Below are positions 16,011-24,160 of a stretch of 48,281 bases of DNA, in pieces (the first letter of the stretch is position 1; each line of letters starts with the position of its first letter). Location of the stretch: assembly GCA_020845735.1 (NCBI GenBank), contig JADLFF010000089.1:1-48281 (forward strand), written 5' to 3'. This DNA comes from Dehalococcoidia bacterium (GTDB lineage: Bacteria > Chloroflexota > Dehalococcoidia > UBA2979). The notes under the pieces are model-generated. The model was not told the DNA's origin. It was given only the letters and a program-made list of their open reading frames with translations, and ran no database searches. A program made the position numbers and the translations under genes.

Positions 16011-17362
16011 CAGCGGGCCTCGTCGTGCGCGGCGTGCACCGGTACAGGGACGCGAACGCGCACCGTCGTTCCGTGCTCGGGAGCGCTCTCGACCTTGAGC
16101 GTCCCGCCGATGGCCTTCGCGCGCTCGGCCATCGTCTGCAAGCCGAAGCGCGGACGCCCGTCGCTCGCACGATCGTGGGGCGCGAACCCGCGCCCGTCGT
16201 CGACGACGCTCAGATCCAGGCAATCCTCCTCGACCGAGGCGCGGATCCGGACGCGTGTTGCGCCCGCATGCCGGCGCACGTTCGCCAGCGCCTCCTGCAC
16301 GATGCGGAGCAGCTGCACTTCCGCGCTTGGCGGCATCTGCAGCGTGTCGCTGGCAACGTTCCAGTCGACGTCGATTCGCAACTCGGCCGACTCACCGAAC
16401 TCGCTCGCATAGCCGCCGATCAGCTCGCCGAGCGTTCGCCCCGCAACCTCGACACGCAGCGCGCTGATGCCTTCGCGGATGTCGGCGTAGACCTCGCGGG
16501 CGGCAGCAGAGAGCTCTGCCATCTGCTCGCGGGCGGACGTGACGTCATCGCTCCGCAAGTAGAGCTCGACGGCCTGCGCCTTCGCATTCACGAACGCCAG
16601 CACTTGTGCCAGGCTGTCGTGCATCTCCCGGGCGAGCGCCTGCCGCTCACTCTCGATGGCGAGCGCACGCACCTCGTCATAGAGCCGGTCGTTCTCGACC
16701 ACCATCGCGCCGTGCGTCGCGAACATGCGCGCGACCTCCTCGTCGGCCGCCGTGAACGGCGCGGCGTCGGCGCGGCGCGCCAGGTAGAGCGTGCCGATCG
16801 ACGTACCCAGGTGCGACAGCACAACGGCGAGGACGCGATCGTCGCCGCGCGGAGCCGCGACGAGGTCGCTGCCATCGCGCATCGCGGCCTCCAGGGCGCA
16901 GCGGGAGGCCGCGCTCGCTTCCATCTCAGGGTGAAGCAGGATGCGGGCGCCGTCCGTCTGGAGACCGAGGACGAGCGCGGCATGGCATGCACCGGCGAGG
17001 CGCGCACCCAACTCAACGATGCGCCGCAGCGCCTCCTCGACGCGCGTCTCGCGCATAAGCGCTAGGTCGGCACCGTGTAGCTGCATCAACTGCTGGTTGT
17101 GGCGCTCGGTCTGGGCGGAAAGGGCTTCCACCTCGCGCTGCAGCAAGCGCACCGCTCCGAAGACCGCGCGTGTGAAGAACCACACCGCGCCTCCGAGGAT
17201 GACGGCGAGCAGCACGAAGCCCGGCCAGTGATGGAAGACCGGATGCACCGGACCGAGAACGATCACGTACACCGCGGCGAGGAAGATCATCGGCGCGACG
17301 ATCGCGAGCAGTTCGAGCTGGCGGAGGCTCAGCCTCCCGAATAGCCTTGAGCGCGAGCGCAT
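16010..17362 (-). CDS. sensor histidine kinase (GAF + HisKA_3 + HATPase)
   Basis: 450 residues, start chosen for GGGAGGAG just upstream. Two N-terminal membrane segments (LELLAIVAPMIFLAAVYVIV and WPGFVLLAVILGGAVWFF) are joined by a short loop with several His (VHPVFHHW). A coiled stretch and a GAF-like domain (about 100-230) come next, then the HisKA_3 box AREMHDSLAQVLAFVN with His248, and the HATPase with NVRRHAGATRV, DDGRGF and FGLQTMAERA. The overall form matches LiaS/NarX-type kinases without a long sensor loop. The HPVFHH loop could sense copper or a redox cofactor; this is inference. Confidence 0.93.
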   Translation of the reverse strand: MRSRSRLFGRLSLRQLELLAIVAPMIFLAAVYVIVLGPVHPVFHHWPGFVLLAVILGGAVWFFTRAVFGAVRLLQREVEALSAQTERHNQQLMQLHGADLALMRETRVEEALRRIVELGARLAGACHAALVLGLQTDGARILLHPEMEASAASRCALEAAMRDGSDLVAAPRGDDRVLAVVLSHLGTSIGTLYLARRADAAPFTAADEEVARMFATHGAMVVENDRLYDEVRALAIESERQALAREMHDSLAQVLAFVNAKAQAVELYLRSDDVTSAREQMAELSAAAREVYADIREGISALRVEVAGRTLGELIGGYASEFGESAELRIDVDWNVASDTLQMPPSAEVQLLRIVQEALANVRRHAGATRVRIRASVEEDCLDLSVVDDGRGFAPHDRASDGRPRFGLQTMAERAKAIGGTLKVESAPEHGTTVRVRVPVPVHAAHDEAR

Positions 17363-17420
17363 CTGCTCCTCCCGGGGAAGACCTGGCCTCGAGGCTATTG
17401 CGCGCTGCGAAACCCCGCAC

Positions 17421-17427
17421 CTACCCG
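17421..17427 (+). promoter_or_regulatory. CTACCCG motif upstream of the kinase gene
   Basis: CTACCCGGAAGG, 59 bp upstream of the kinase start in the divergent region (17363-17614) between kinase and YHS3. It suggests autoregulation of the two-component system. Confidence 0.4.
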
Positions 17428-17534
17428 GAAGGATGAAACATCGGCCGGGCTGGGCGCTCGCTCGGTTCGCGCAGGCGCTCGACCTCATCGAGCGCGCTGA
17501 CCGGTCTCACCCCCGGTGGCCAGGGCTCCCGTGA

Positions 17535-17555
17535 GACTACCCGGTCGTGTAGGTC
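17535..17555. promoter_or_regulatory. inverted repeat GACTAC-N8-GTAGGTC upstream of YHS3
   Basis: A near-perfect copy of the repeat at 15341-15360, 60 bp before the YHS3 GTG. With the kinase-side motif it makes this divergent region a two-operator promoter. Confidence 0.5.
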
Positions 17556-17614
17556 ATCCCCCGAGACGGCAGCCTTACGCTCGCGTGGGAGTCGAGAAGT
17601 CCAAGGAGCGACAA

Positions 17615-17821
17615 GTGGTCGGTGCAATTCGACGCTTATTCCATGGGTCGAACCGTGCGATCGATCCCGTGTGCGGCATGGAGGTTGACACCGGCAACCC
17701 ACCAGGAGGCAGCTACGAGCACGAGGGGACGACGTACTACTTCTGTGGGCGCGGCTGCCGGTTGGAGTTTGAGGAAGATCCGAAGGGCTATCTCTCAGGC
17801 GAAAAGAAGATGGAGATGTAG
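17615..17821 (+). CDS. YHS-domain protein 3, putative metal-binding
   Basis: 68 residues from a GTG with AAGGAG five to six bases upstream. A basic N-terminus (IRRLFHGSNR) precedes IDPVCGM, TTYYFCGRGC and FEEDPKGYLSG, with a short KKMEM tail. The core ligands are the same as in YHS1 and YHS2, but the N- and C-terminal extensions differ, so it is not a recent duplicate. It heads a plus-strand operon with a lipoprotein, a methyltransferase (broken) and a cytochrome c. Confidence 0.85.
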   Translation: MVGAIRRLFHGSNRAIDPVCGMEVDTGNPPGGSYEHEGTTYYFCGRGCRLEFEEDPKGYLSGEKKMEM

Positions 17822-17825
17822 CGCC

Positions 17826-18407
17826 CTGGGCCGACGGCCGCTCAAGTCGCCTCGGCAGGCGGCCGGATTGACGGGCGTCTGGCTTGTGCTCTTCATCTCA
17901 GGATGCGGCGGCGCCTCGGCGACCTGCTCCCCGGTTCCACTGGCCGCAGACGCCGAGCGCGAGCTGCCTAGCGTCGCTGAGGAGGTCGACTTCGATTTGC
18001 TTCCTCCCTGCGCGTTCCGGTCCGGGTTCACCGTCAGGCGCGTCTTCACGGACACGCTTCCCGGTGAGCCGTCCTGGCCCCGTGCCAACTTCGTGGTGAC
18101 ACGCAGCGGTAACGAGGCCTTCATCCTGAGCGAGACGCGCGCCCTGCAACCGTTCAGCGCGATCCCGCAGAGCACGCATCGGCTGGAGGCGAAAGCCGAC
18201 GGTGTCCTGGCTGCGGGGTTTGCCGGGCCGTCGGGCAGCGGCTCGGACCTCGCGTACCTGCGCTGGCGGGTGGAGGGCCTCACGTTCGAGCTTGCCGGCA
18301 CGTTGAGCCCCTCGCTGACAGAGCGCGACATACAGGCGATCGGCGAAGCGCTGATCGGGCATGCCGGAAGCTCAACCGCGGCCGGCGACGGAGCGAACGA
18401 GCGGTGA
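17826..18407 (+). CDS. lipoprotein of unknown function
   Basis: Up to 193 residues. A signal segment (VWLVLFISGC) ends in a lipobox, followed by a Cys-containing linker and a beta-rich domain of no family known to me. The start is uncertain: CTG at 17826 leaves a normal positive n-region (GRRPLKSPRQ) and has GGAG upstream; TTG at 17868 is a commoner start but leaves only 13 residues before the Cys. The stop overlaps the next start (GTGA), so it is in the YHS3 operon. Confidence 0.7.
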   Translation: MGRRPLKSPRQAAGLTGVWLVLFISGCGGASATCSPVPLAADAERELPSVAEEVDFDLLPPCAFRSGFTVRRVFTDTLPGEPSWPRANFVVTRSGNEAFILSETRALQPFSAIPQSTHRLEAKADGVLAAGFAGPSGSGSDLAYLRWRVEGLTFELAGTLSPSLTERDIQAIGEALIGHAGSSTAAGDGANER

Positions 18408-19029
18408 CGGACGACGATCGGCAGGCCGAGCGAACGCGACGAAGCCACGACCGCATCGCGCCGCTCCGATCCGATGGAGGCGCTCGTCGAGCGGCGATAC
18501 CGTCGCTGGCGAAAGCAGCTCTGGGCGCTTGTCCGCGGGCCGCGCGTGCTCGAGGTCGGCGTCGGCACTGGAAAGAACCTCCCGTGCTATCCGTCCGAGG
18601 CCGAGATCACGGCGATCGACCTCTCGCCGAAGGTGCTCGAACGCGCCATGCGCCGAGCCACGTCGCTGAGCGTGGACGTCGATCTGGGTCTGGGCGACGT
18701 GCAGGCCCTGGAGCTCCGCGACGAGAGCTTCGACGAGGTGGTCGGCACCTTCGTCTTCTGCTCCGTGCCAGATCCGGTCGCGGACTGTCGAAGTGGGACG
18801 CGTCCTGAAGCCGGGTGGCCGGCTGCTGCTGGTCGAGCATGTCTGCGCAGCGAATGCGCTGGTTGGTCGGCTCCAGGACCTCGCCAACCCGATCTCCGTC
18901 CGGATGACTGGCGTGAACGTGAACCGGCGAACCACGGACAACGTCACGAAGGCCGGCCTCGCCGTCGAGCGCGACGAAGCGCTCGGGATGCGCGGCATCT
19001 TCCGCCTCGTAGGCGCGCGACGGCACTAG
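18404..19029 (+). pseudogene. class I SAM methyltransferase, frameshifted
   Basis: The gene begins at a GTG overlapping the lipoprotein stop, but the family sequence is spread over three frames. SHDRIAPL is in the first; MEALVERRYRRW, VLEVGVGTGKN (the SAM loop) and GTFVFCSVPDPVA are in the second; VGRVLKPGGRLLLVEHV and NPISVRMTGVNVNRRT are in the third. Restoring two bases after IAPL (near 18466) and one G each near 18782 and 18791 would give one intact UbiE/phospholipid-type methyltransferase of about 200 residues. Either it is decaying or these are sequencing errors; several independent sites favour decay. Confidence 0.75.
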
Positions 19030-19551
19030 ATGCAGACTCGATTGCGAGGCGGCCGCGCGAGCAGCAGGCCCAGCTGGGCGAAGGTCGCGCCACCATGGTT
19101 CATACTCGCGCTCGCGCTCGCGGTGGTCGCTGCCTGCTCCGGAGGCGCAGGCGAAGAGCCTGCCGTGTCTGCTTCGGCCCTCGTCGCTCTCGACGAACGT
19201 CTAGTCGAGCTCGGGGGGCCGATCTACGCGGCGAACTGCGCCTCCTGTCACGGCACGAACGGTGAAGGAACGGCGGACTGGCGTGTCCGCGCCGAGGACG
19301 GCTCGTTGCCCCCGCCCCCGCATGACGCCACGGGCCACACCTGGGACCACGCCGACGGCCTGCTCTATCGCGCGATCCGCGACGGCTGCGACTCCTACTC
19401 GGTGGGCACGACGCCCTGCAACATGCCCCGGTTCGGTATCCGGCTCACTGACGAGCAGATCCGCGCCGTAATCGAGTTCATGCGCACATGGTGGGGCCCC
19501 GACGAGCGAGCGTTTCAGCAGGAGGTGACCAAGAGCGACCCGTTCCCCTGA
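19030..19551 (+). CDS. lipid-anchored monoheme cytochrome c
   Basis: 173 residues starting on the base after the methyltransferase stop. The signal ILALALAVVAAC ends in a lipobox. CASCHG binds heme c, with YAANCASCHGTNGEG as the usual surround; NMPRFGIRLTDEQIRAVIEF holds the distal Met. An extra pair of cysteines (DGCDSY and TTPCNM) may form a disulfide near the heme. It is the longest of the three cytochrome c lipoproteins and the last gene before the prophage. Confidence 0.88.
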   Translation: MQTRLRGGRASSRPSWAKVAPPWFILALALAVVAACSGGAGEEPAVSASALVALDERLVELGGPIYAANCASCHGTNGEGTADWRVRAEDGSLPPPPHDATGHTWDHADGLLYRAIRDGCDSYSVGTTPCNMPRFGIRLTDEQIRAVIEFMRTWWGPDERAFQQEVTKSDPFP

Positions 19552-19700
19552 GCCGGGGCTTCTCACGTCGGGGCGAACGTCCACTCGTTGTCTTCTCTTC
19601 TCAGGAACGAAGCGTCGCTGCCAGACGGAAGCGCTCCGCGCGCCACCTGGCCTTTGACACCGGCTCAGAACGAAAACCGGGCGAGAAATGGGCAAGCGCC

Positions 19701-19746
19701 GATTTCGCACGAGCACATTGTCATGCCGATGTTCGTTCAATGGTGA
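19701..19746. repeat. 46-bp direct repeat, right copy; candidate prophage att end
   Basis: The partner of 5727-5772 (38/46). It covers the last codons of the serine recombinase and 20 bp of 3' flank. Phage and element recombinases usually sit at one end of the element beside an att site, so this is where a left attachment junction is expected. The other prophage end is beyond the window. Confidence 0.5.
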
Positions 19747-21274
19747 CCAAATCCTCGTAGGCCGCTGACTCGATCAATGGCACTTCACCGCGAATTGCGA
19801 CGCTCTGACGCGAAGCAGTCATGTGTGCGTTCAGCGCCTCCAAGAGCAATTCGAGGCGCTCCGCACCGGCCTCGCTGATCCATGCACGGATCAGCTCAAG
19901 CGCTCGCGGCATCCTCGTCGTCAGGACCTCGAGGCTCATCTGCGTCGCGACCGGCGCGATGTTGGCGCGCTCCGACTCCAAGCGGGCTCGACGTTCCGCC
20001 AGTGCCCGGCTCTCCTCGGCAAGCATGGATTCGGGCAGGTCACCGGCCGTGAACAGCCGCACGAGGCGTCGCTGCTTCGCCTCGATGTCCGCGATCTCCC
20101 GATCGAGACTGTCGCGCCGAGTCGTGGCCGGGTCCGCACAGAATCGCTGACGGGTTTCGGCGAGCAACGTCTCTGGGTTGGCGACGAGATCGACGAGTGC
20201 GGTGCGGACGGCGTCCTCCAGCAGTTCGGTCGGCACGTACGGCGACTCACAACGGTCGGCTCGCGGGCCAGCGTATGACCGGCGGCACCGGTAGTAGCGG
20301 TATCGACCCTTGAGCAGCGTCTGCCCGACCATCGCCGAGCCACACGCCTCGCAGCGGAGGCGCCCGCGCAGCGGGTATTCGAACGAGGCGCGTCCCCGGT
20401 TCTTGCGCTCCGGGTCTTCCAGCCGCTGCCGGACGCGTTCAAAGAGCTCTGCCGAGACGATCGCTGGCGTGGCCCCGTCAACCTCGATCCATTCGTCCTG
20501 GGGGCGCTCGGTGACGCGGCGGACCCACCGCCCTCGCGCGACGTCTCGCACCTTCTGCACCTGCGTCCTGCGGTAGATGGTGCGTCCGACGTAGGTCTCG
20601 TTCAGGAGGATGCGCCGGATGGTCAGCGGGTACCAACGCCCGCCGCCGAAGGCGGGGATGCCCTCGTCGTTCAGGTCGTTCGCCAGCCTGTTACAGCTGC
20701 GCCCATCAGCGAACTCCTCAAAGAGACGGCGGACAACCATCGCCTGGCTCAGATCGATGAGGCGCGTTCCAGACTCCACGTCGTAGCGATAGCCGTAGAT
20801 TCCACGCCCAGTGCCCTGCGGCAGCCGGCCGCCGCGAGCGCGTTCTGCCTTCCCGCGTGTGGTGCGTTCAACGATCTTCTCCCGCTCAACCTCAGCGATG
20901 AACGCACGCGCCGCGAGGATGAAGCGACCGACTGCAGTGTCCTCGAACCGCTCCGTCACGAACTCGAGGCGGGCACCTGCCTGCTCAATCTCATCGAAGA
21001 GGACTCCAATGTGGTTCTGGTTCCGGGACAGGCGGTCGACGGCGTACGCGACGACCACGTCGACCTCACCACGATGCAGGAGCCCCCGGAGCGTCTCGAT
21101 GCCCTCGCGGTCAAGATGGAAGCCGCTTGCCGCGTCCCGGATGGAACGCACCACTGACCAGCCCCGGCTTGTGGCCAGCTCGATGCTGGCGCGCTCCTGG
21201 GAGTCCAGCGAGGTTCCATCGCGTTCCTGAGCGTCGGTGGAAACGCGGGAGTAGACGACGCAGCGGGTGGACAT
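19721..21274 (-). CDS. large serine recombinase (integrase)
   Basis: 517 residues; the start at 21274 is preceded by AAAGGAA. The N-terminal catalytic domain has VVYSRVSTDAQ with the nucleophile Ser12, VVVAYAVDRLSRN and the Arg pair of the resolvase fold. The recombinase domain is at about 170-260 (GIYGYRYD, then LNDEGIPAFGG and RRILLNETYVG), followed by the zinc ribbon (LRCEACGSAMVG with CRR and RCESP) and a coiled-coil stretch (about 380-440). This is the usual order of phage large serine integrases, which join attP and attB without host factors. Its position at the prophage end and the repeat at its 3' end fit that role. Confidence 0.94.
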   Translation of the reverse strand: MSTRCVVYSRVSTDAQERDGTSLDSQERASIELATSRGWSVVRSIRDAASGFHLDREGIETLRGLLHRGEVDVVVAYAVDRLSRNQNHIGVLFDEIEQAGARLEFVTERFEDTAVGRFILAARAFIAEVEREKIVERTTRGKAERARGGRLPQGTGRGIYGYRYDVESGTRLIDLSQAMVVRRLFEEFADGRSCNRLANDLNDEGIPAFGGGRWYPLTIRRILLNETYVGRTIYRRTQVQKVRDVARGRWVRRVTERPQDEWIEVDGATPAIVSAELFERVRQRLEDPERKNRGRASFEYPLRGRLRCEACGSAMVGQTLLKGRYRYYRCRRSYAGPRADRCESPYVPTELLEDAVRTALVDLVANPETLLAETRQRFCADPATTRRDSLDREIADIEAKQRRLVRLFTAGDLPESMLAEESRALAERRARLESERANIAPVATQMSLEVLTTRMPRALELIRAWISEAGAERLELLLEALNAHMTASRQSVAIRGEVPLIESAAYEDLVTIERTSA

Positions 21275-21389
21275 CGCGAGGTTCCTTTCGTCCGGTACAG
21301 TCATGACTACCGTGCCGGACGAAGGCTCAGCAAGGGCAAGGTGACAGGGAATGGGCTAGGCGTGTTCGCGCGATAATTCCAGCGCCCGA

Positions 21390-22667
21390 TTACGCGGATT
21401 GCGCGATCGCGAGAGTGATCGAGTGCCGGGCGCCGAGCGCCTGGTTGACTACGTTGGCAAGCATCTTCTCATCCTGAGCGCTTGAACCGAGCCATCCATT
21501 CCCTACGAGATCTGCGAACTGAGTATTCGTTAGGTGACGCTCTGCGTTCTCATAGGTAATCCGGGCTCCGCCCCGCGGACCGCGGATGCGGGGCGATTCA
21601 ACGAGCGACTTCCAGTAGCTCAACGGGAAATACATACCGCGCAGGAGTCCTGATGGTGGCGGCCCGCCCACGGGGTTGTGGTAGACCTTGAAGAAGAACG
21701 CGTCGTTTCCCAGCCGGTATTCACTTAGGCCGGCTGGCTGCCGCCGCACCTTAGTCCGAGCGTCCCAGCCCAGCATCCGTTCGTACTCGCGCTCGTAGGT
21801 CGTCCCAGTCGGCCGGTAGTAAGGGTGGTTCTGGTCGTCCCGCGTCATTCTCTTGTACTGGACGAAGACGAACGACCGGTACTCGGCATGGAAGTACAGC
21901 AGGTCCACGCCGAGCACGTGCTCGATCGGAGTCCGATTCACGTTGGCAACCGTCAAGACGTGGCCTCGGCTCTCGAACGACATCGCGCCGACCGCAGGAA
22001 CCCCCTGCGGGAGCCAGCCATCGAAGACCGCCGTGTCATGAGCGATACCGACGTCTTCCGGCAAGTCACCGTTCTGCATGGCCGTCACGAACGGAGCATC
22101 AGGACCTGCAGCCGCACTAACGCTTGGTACGGTAATGCGGGAACGAGGGTCGAAGATCTCCAATGCAAGCCCGAGTGCATCGCGCTCCTCGGTTAAGACC
22201 TGGAGTCGTCGGGGGGTCATCGCCAGCGGTCTGCCGGAGATTTGCCCCTCCAACTCGCTCACGGCTCGCTCGTTGCGTAGGTCGCGCCGCAGGACCCCCA
22301 GGCAGGCGTTCCATGTTTGCTGCGGTAGCCATCCATCCGAATCAAGCGCGGACGCAAAATGACGACGCAGACTTGGCGCGATCGCTTCACGGAGGCCATC
22401 GAGTTCCACAGGACTCAGCTGCCGGATCGATTCGTATCGAATCCGCACTTTCCCCGTAGCGACGCGCCCTGTACGCGTGGCAAGTGCGAGATGCGTTATG
22501 CGTTCACCGTCGAGGGAAAGTAGCGCGAGGAACTGTCTTGGCCGCGAGTCGCGCACGGCGTCAACGACGTCAGTGAATGTGCGCTCGGCCTCCGCCTGTT
22601 CTCGGACGAGGTACTCACGGTAGCCATCCCCAAGCTGCACGATTTGGCCGGGCAACACGTGATCCAT
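21390..22667 (-). CDS. unknown protein with PD-(D/E)XK-like nuclease core
   Basis: 425 residues; a GTG at 22715 would add 16. I do not recognise a family for the whole protein. Near residue 249 it has E-H-V-L-G-V-D-L (Glu249, Asp255), then a strand ending F-V-F-V-Q-Y-K-R (Gln270, Lys272). That is the layout of Mrr-like PD-(D/E)XK nucleases: G-x-D, 10-15 residues, then (E/Q)-x-K. The N-terminal 200 residues and the C-terminus (Tyr/Arg-rich, YYRPTGTTYEREYERM) match nothing I know. It lies between the integrase and the tail-tip genes, a usual place for accessory or defence genes. Confidence 0.6.
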   Translation of the reverse strand: MDHVLPGQIVQLGDGYREYLVREQAEAERTFTDVVDAVRDSRPRQFLALLSLDGERITHLALATRTGRVATGKVRIRYESIRQLSPVELDGLREAIAPSLRRHFASALDSDGWLPQQTWNACLGVLRRDLRNERAVSELEGQISGRPLAMTPRRLQVLTEERDALGLALEIFDPRSRITVPSVSAAAGPDAPFVTAMQNGDLPEDVGIAHDTAVFDGWLPQGVPAVGAMSFESRGHVLTVANVNRTPIEHVLGVDLLYFHAEYRSFVFVQYKRMTRDDQNHPYYRPTGTTYEREYERMLGWDARTKVRRQPAGLSEYRLGNDAFFFKVYHNPVGGPPPSGLLRGMYFPLSYWKSLVESPRIRGPRGGARITYENAERHLTNTQFADLVGNGWLGSSAQDEKMLANVVNQALGARHSITLAIAQSA

Positions 22668-22743
22668 TCTGCCCGCATGGGCCCACGGCCGTTTCGGGTG
22701 TCTACCATCCTCCACCAGTCATTCGCCTCGGCTCAAGCGCGGG

Positions 22744-23892
22744 CTATGTATTCCCGCTCTGTTGGAGCCGGATCACCGCATCGGCCAGCCGGCGTAATTC
22801 CGAATCCTGCCGTCGCAGCCCGAGTGTGAACCCCACGGTTTCGATCTCGTTGGCGGCCAGTCGGACCGTCGCCGCGGCAATACGCACGTCCACGGACGCC
22901 TCCCGCAGCTCACCCTGCGCCAACGTCACGTCCCACCCGACATCCCAGTCCTGGTGGTAGACCGCTGGCCCGCCGCCGTAGAGCGGCGACGCCTTCACCC
23001 CGACCAGCGCCATCCGCCGCAGCGCCTGCTCGTAGGTCCCGACCGTAGTCCGAGCGTCAGCAGTAGTTGCATAGGCAGCGTCGATCACCACCTCGCGACG
23101 CCAGTCCGCGGTGATGCTCCCGGCGTCTGACACCTCGCTCACCGCGCGCGCGGCGCCCGAGCCATTGCCAGCGATGTAGAGGAAGTTCTTGTGCTGCCGA
23201 TAGTCCTCGACGAACTGGAACTGCGCGACGTTGTCCCAGCTCACTGAGAAGGGACGCGCCCCGGCGCTCACCGTCGCATTCGTCGGCACCGTCACCTTGT
23301 AGTCGTACCCGGCGCGGTCGGCGCGCACCGCGATCTCCTGTACGACGTTCCCGGCAATGCAGACCTCCTGCGAGAGCTGCGAGAGGTACTTCCGGTTCGC
23401 CGCCACCGAGACCGTCGTGCCACGTCCCTGGTCGGCCTCCACCACGAACGTGGCCGTGGTCAGGTACGTCGCGAGCTGGCGCGGCGCAGCGGCACTCGAA
23501 CCGAGGTACGCGGTCACGTATCCCTTGAGGACCGTCTCGGCGGCCCCGCTCCGGTTGTCAGGCGTCGTCTCACCCACAACGCGCATTCCGAGCATCCAGG
23601 CGGTCAGCTGTGGCCCGCCGACCGTCCAGAACCGCGCGAGCTCGTCCACCTGGCGGAGCTCCAGCGCCCCGACGAACTCCAACCGCCCGTCGCGCATCAC
23701 CTCGAGCAGGCTGTGCTTCGCCAGCGCTTCCGGTCGGTATGTATCGTTGCGGGGCAGCGTCATCGACCAGGAGCCGAACCCGAACTGGTCGCGCGTCCAC
23801 TCCGCGGTCTGCACGTCCTGCGGGCGGACCTCGAACGTCACCGCCAGCGACGAGGGGTTCCGGAGCAGGAACTGGTAGTTCGGGATCGCCAC
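22744..23892 (-). CDS. siphovirus tail protein, Gp37-like (tail tip)
   Basis: 382 residues from a GTG; the longer frame upstream is shadow. The N-terminus (NYQFLLRNPSSLAVTFEV, TRDQFGFGSWSMTLPRND) and FVGALELRQVDELARFWTVGG resemble the Gp37-like proteins of actinophages such as ReqiPepy6, placed at the tail tip. The C-terminus is Arg/Leu-rich and may coil. It follows the small protein at 23897 by four bases and ends the tail module on this side. Confidence 0.78.
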   Translation of the reverse strand: MAIPNYQFLLRNPSSLAVTFEVRPQDVQTAEWTRDQFGFGSWSMTLPRNDTYRPEALAKHSLLEVMRDGRLEFVGALELRQVDELARFWTVGGPQLTAWMLGMRVVGETTPDNRSGAAETVLKGYVTAYLGSSAAAPRQLATYLTTATFVVEADQGRGTTVSVAANRKYLSQLSQEVCIAGNVVQEIAVRADRAGYDYKVTVPTNATVSAGARPFSVSWDNVAQFQFVEDYRQHKNFLYIAGNGSGAARAVSEVSDAGSITADWRREVVIDAAYATTADARTTVGTYEQALRRMALVGVKASPLYGGGPAVYHQDWDVGWDVTLAQGELREASVDVRIAAATVRLAANEIETVGFTLGLRRQDSELRRLADAVIRLQQSGNT

Positions 23893-23896
23893 GGGC

Positions 23897-24160
23897 TTAC
23901 TCGCCCTTCGCGCTGACTGTCGGGTCGACCACCGGTAGCGGCGTAGGCTCCACGACCCGCTCGGGAATCCGTGCGATGTACTCGGTGTTCGCCGACCGGC
24001 GGCTCCAGTACTCCTCTTCGGAGATCTCTTGCTCGCCCTCCAGCACCACATCCACCTCGGCGACCCAATCGTCACCGGTGTCCACGCGGAACGAGACGTT
24101 GCGAGCGGTGCGGCCGGCACCGAGAGAGTCAGGCACGCGGTCAGAGGCGATGTACGGCAT
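23897..24160 (-). CDS. small phage protein of unknown function
   Basis: 87 residues, no family recognised. Its ATG shares TGATG with the stop of the fibre gene. It is acidic in the middle (GDDWVAEVDVVLEGEQEISEEEYWSRR) and ends in a Pro/Val tail. It probably belongs to the tail tip or baseplate because of its place between two tip genes. Confidence 0.7.
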   Translation of the reverse strand: MPYIASDRVPDSLGAGRTARNVSFRVDTGDDWVAEVDVVLEGEQEISEEEYWSRRSANTEYIARIPERVVEPTPLPVVDPTVSAKGE

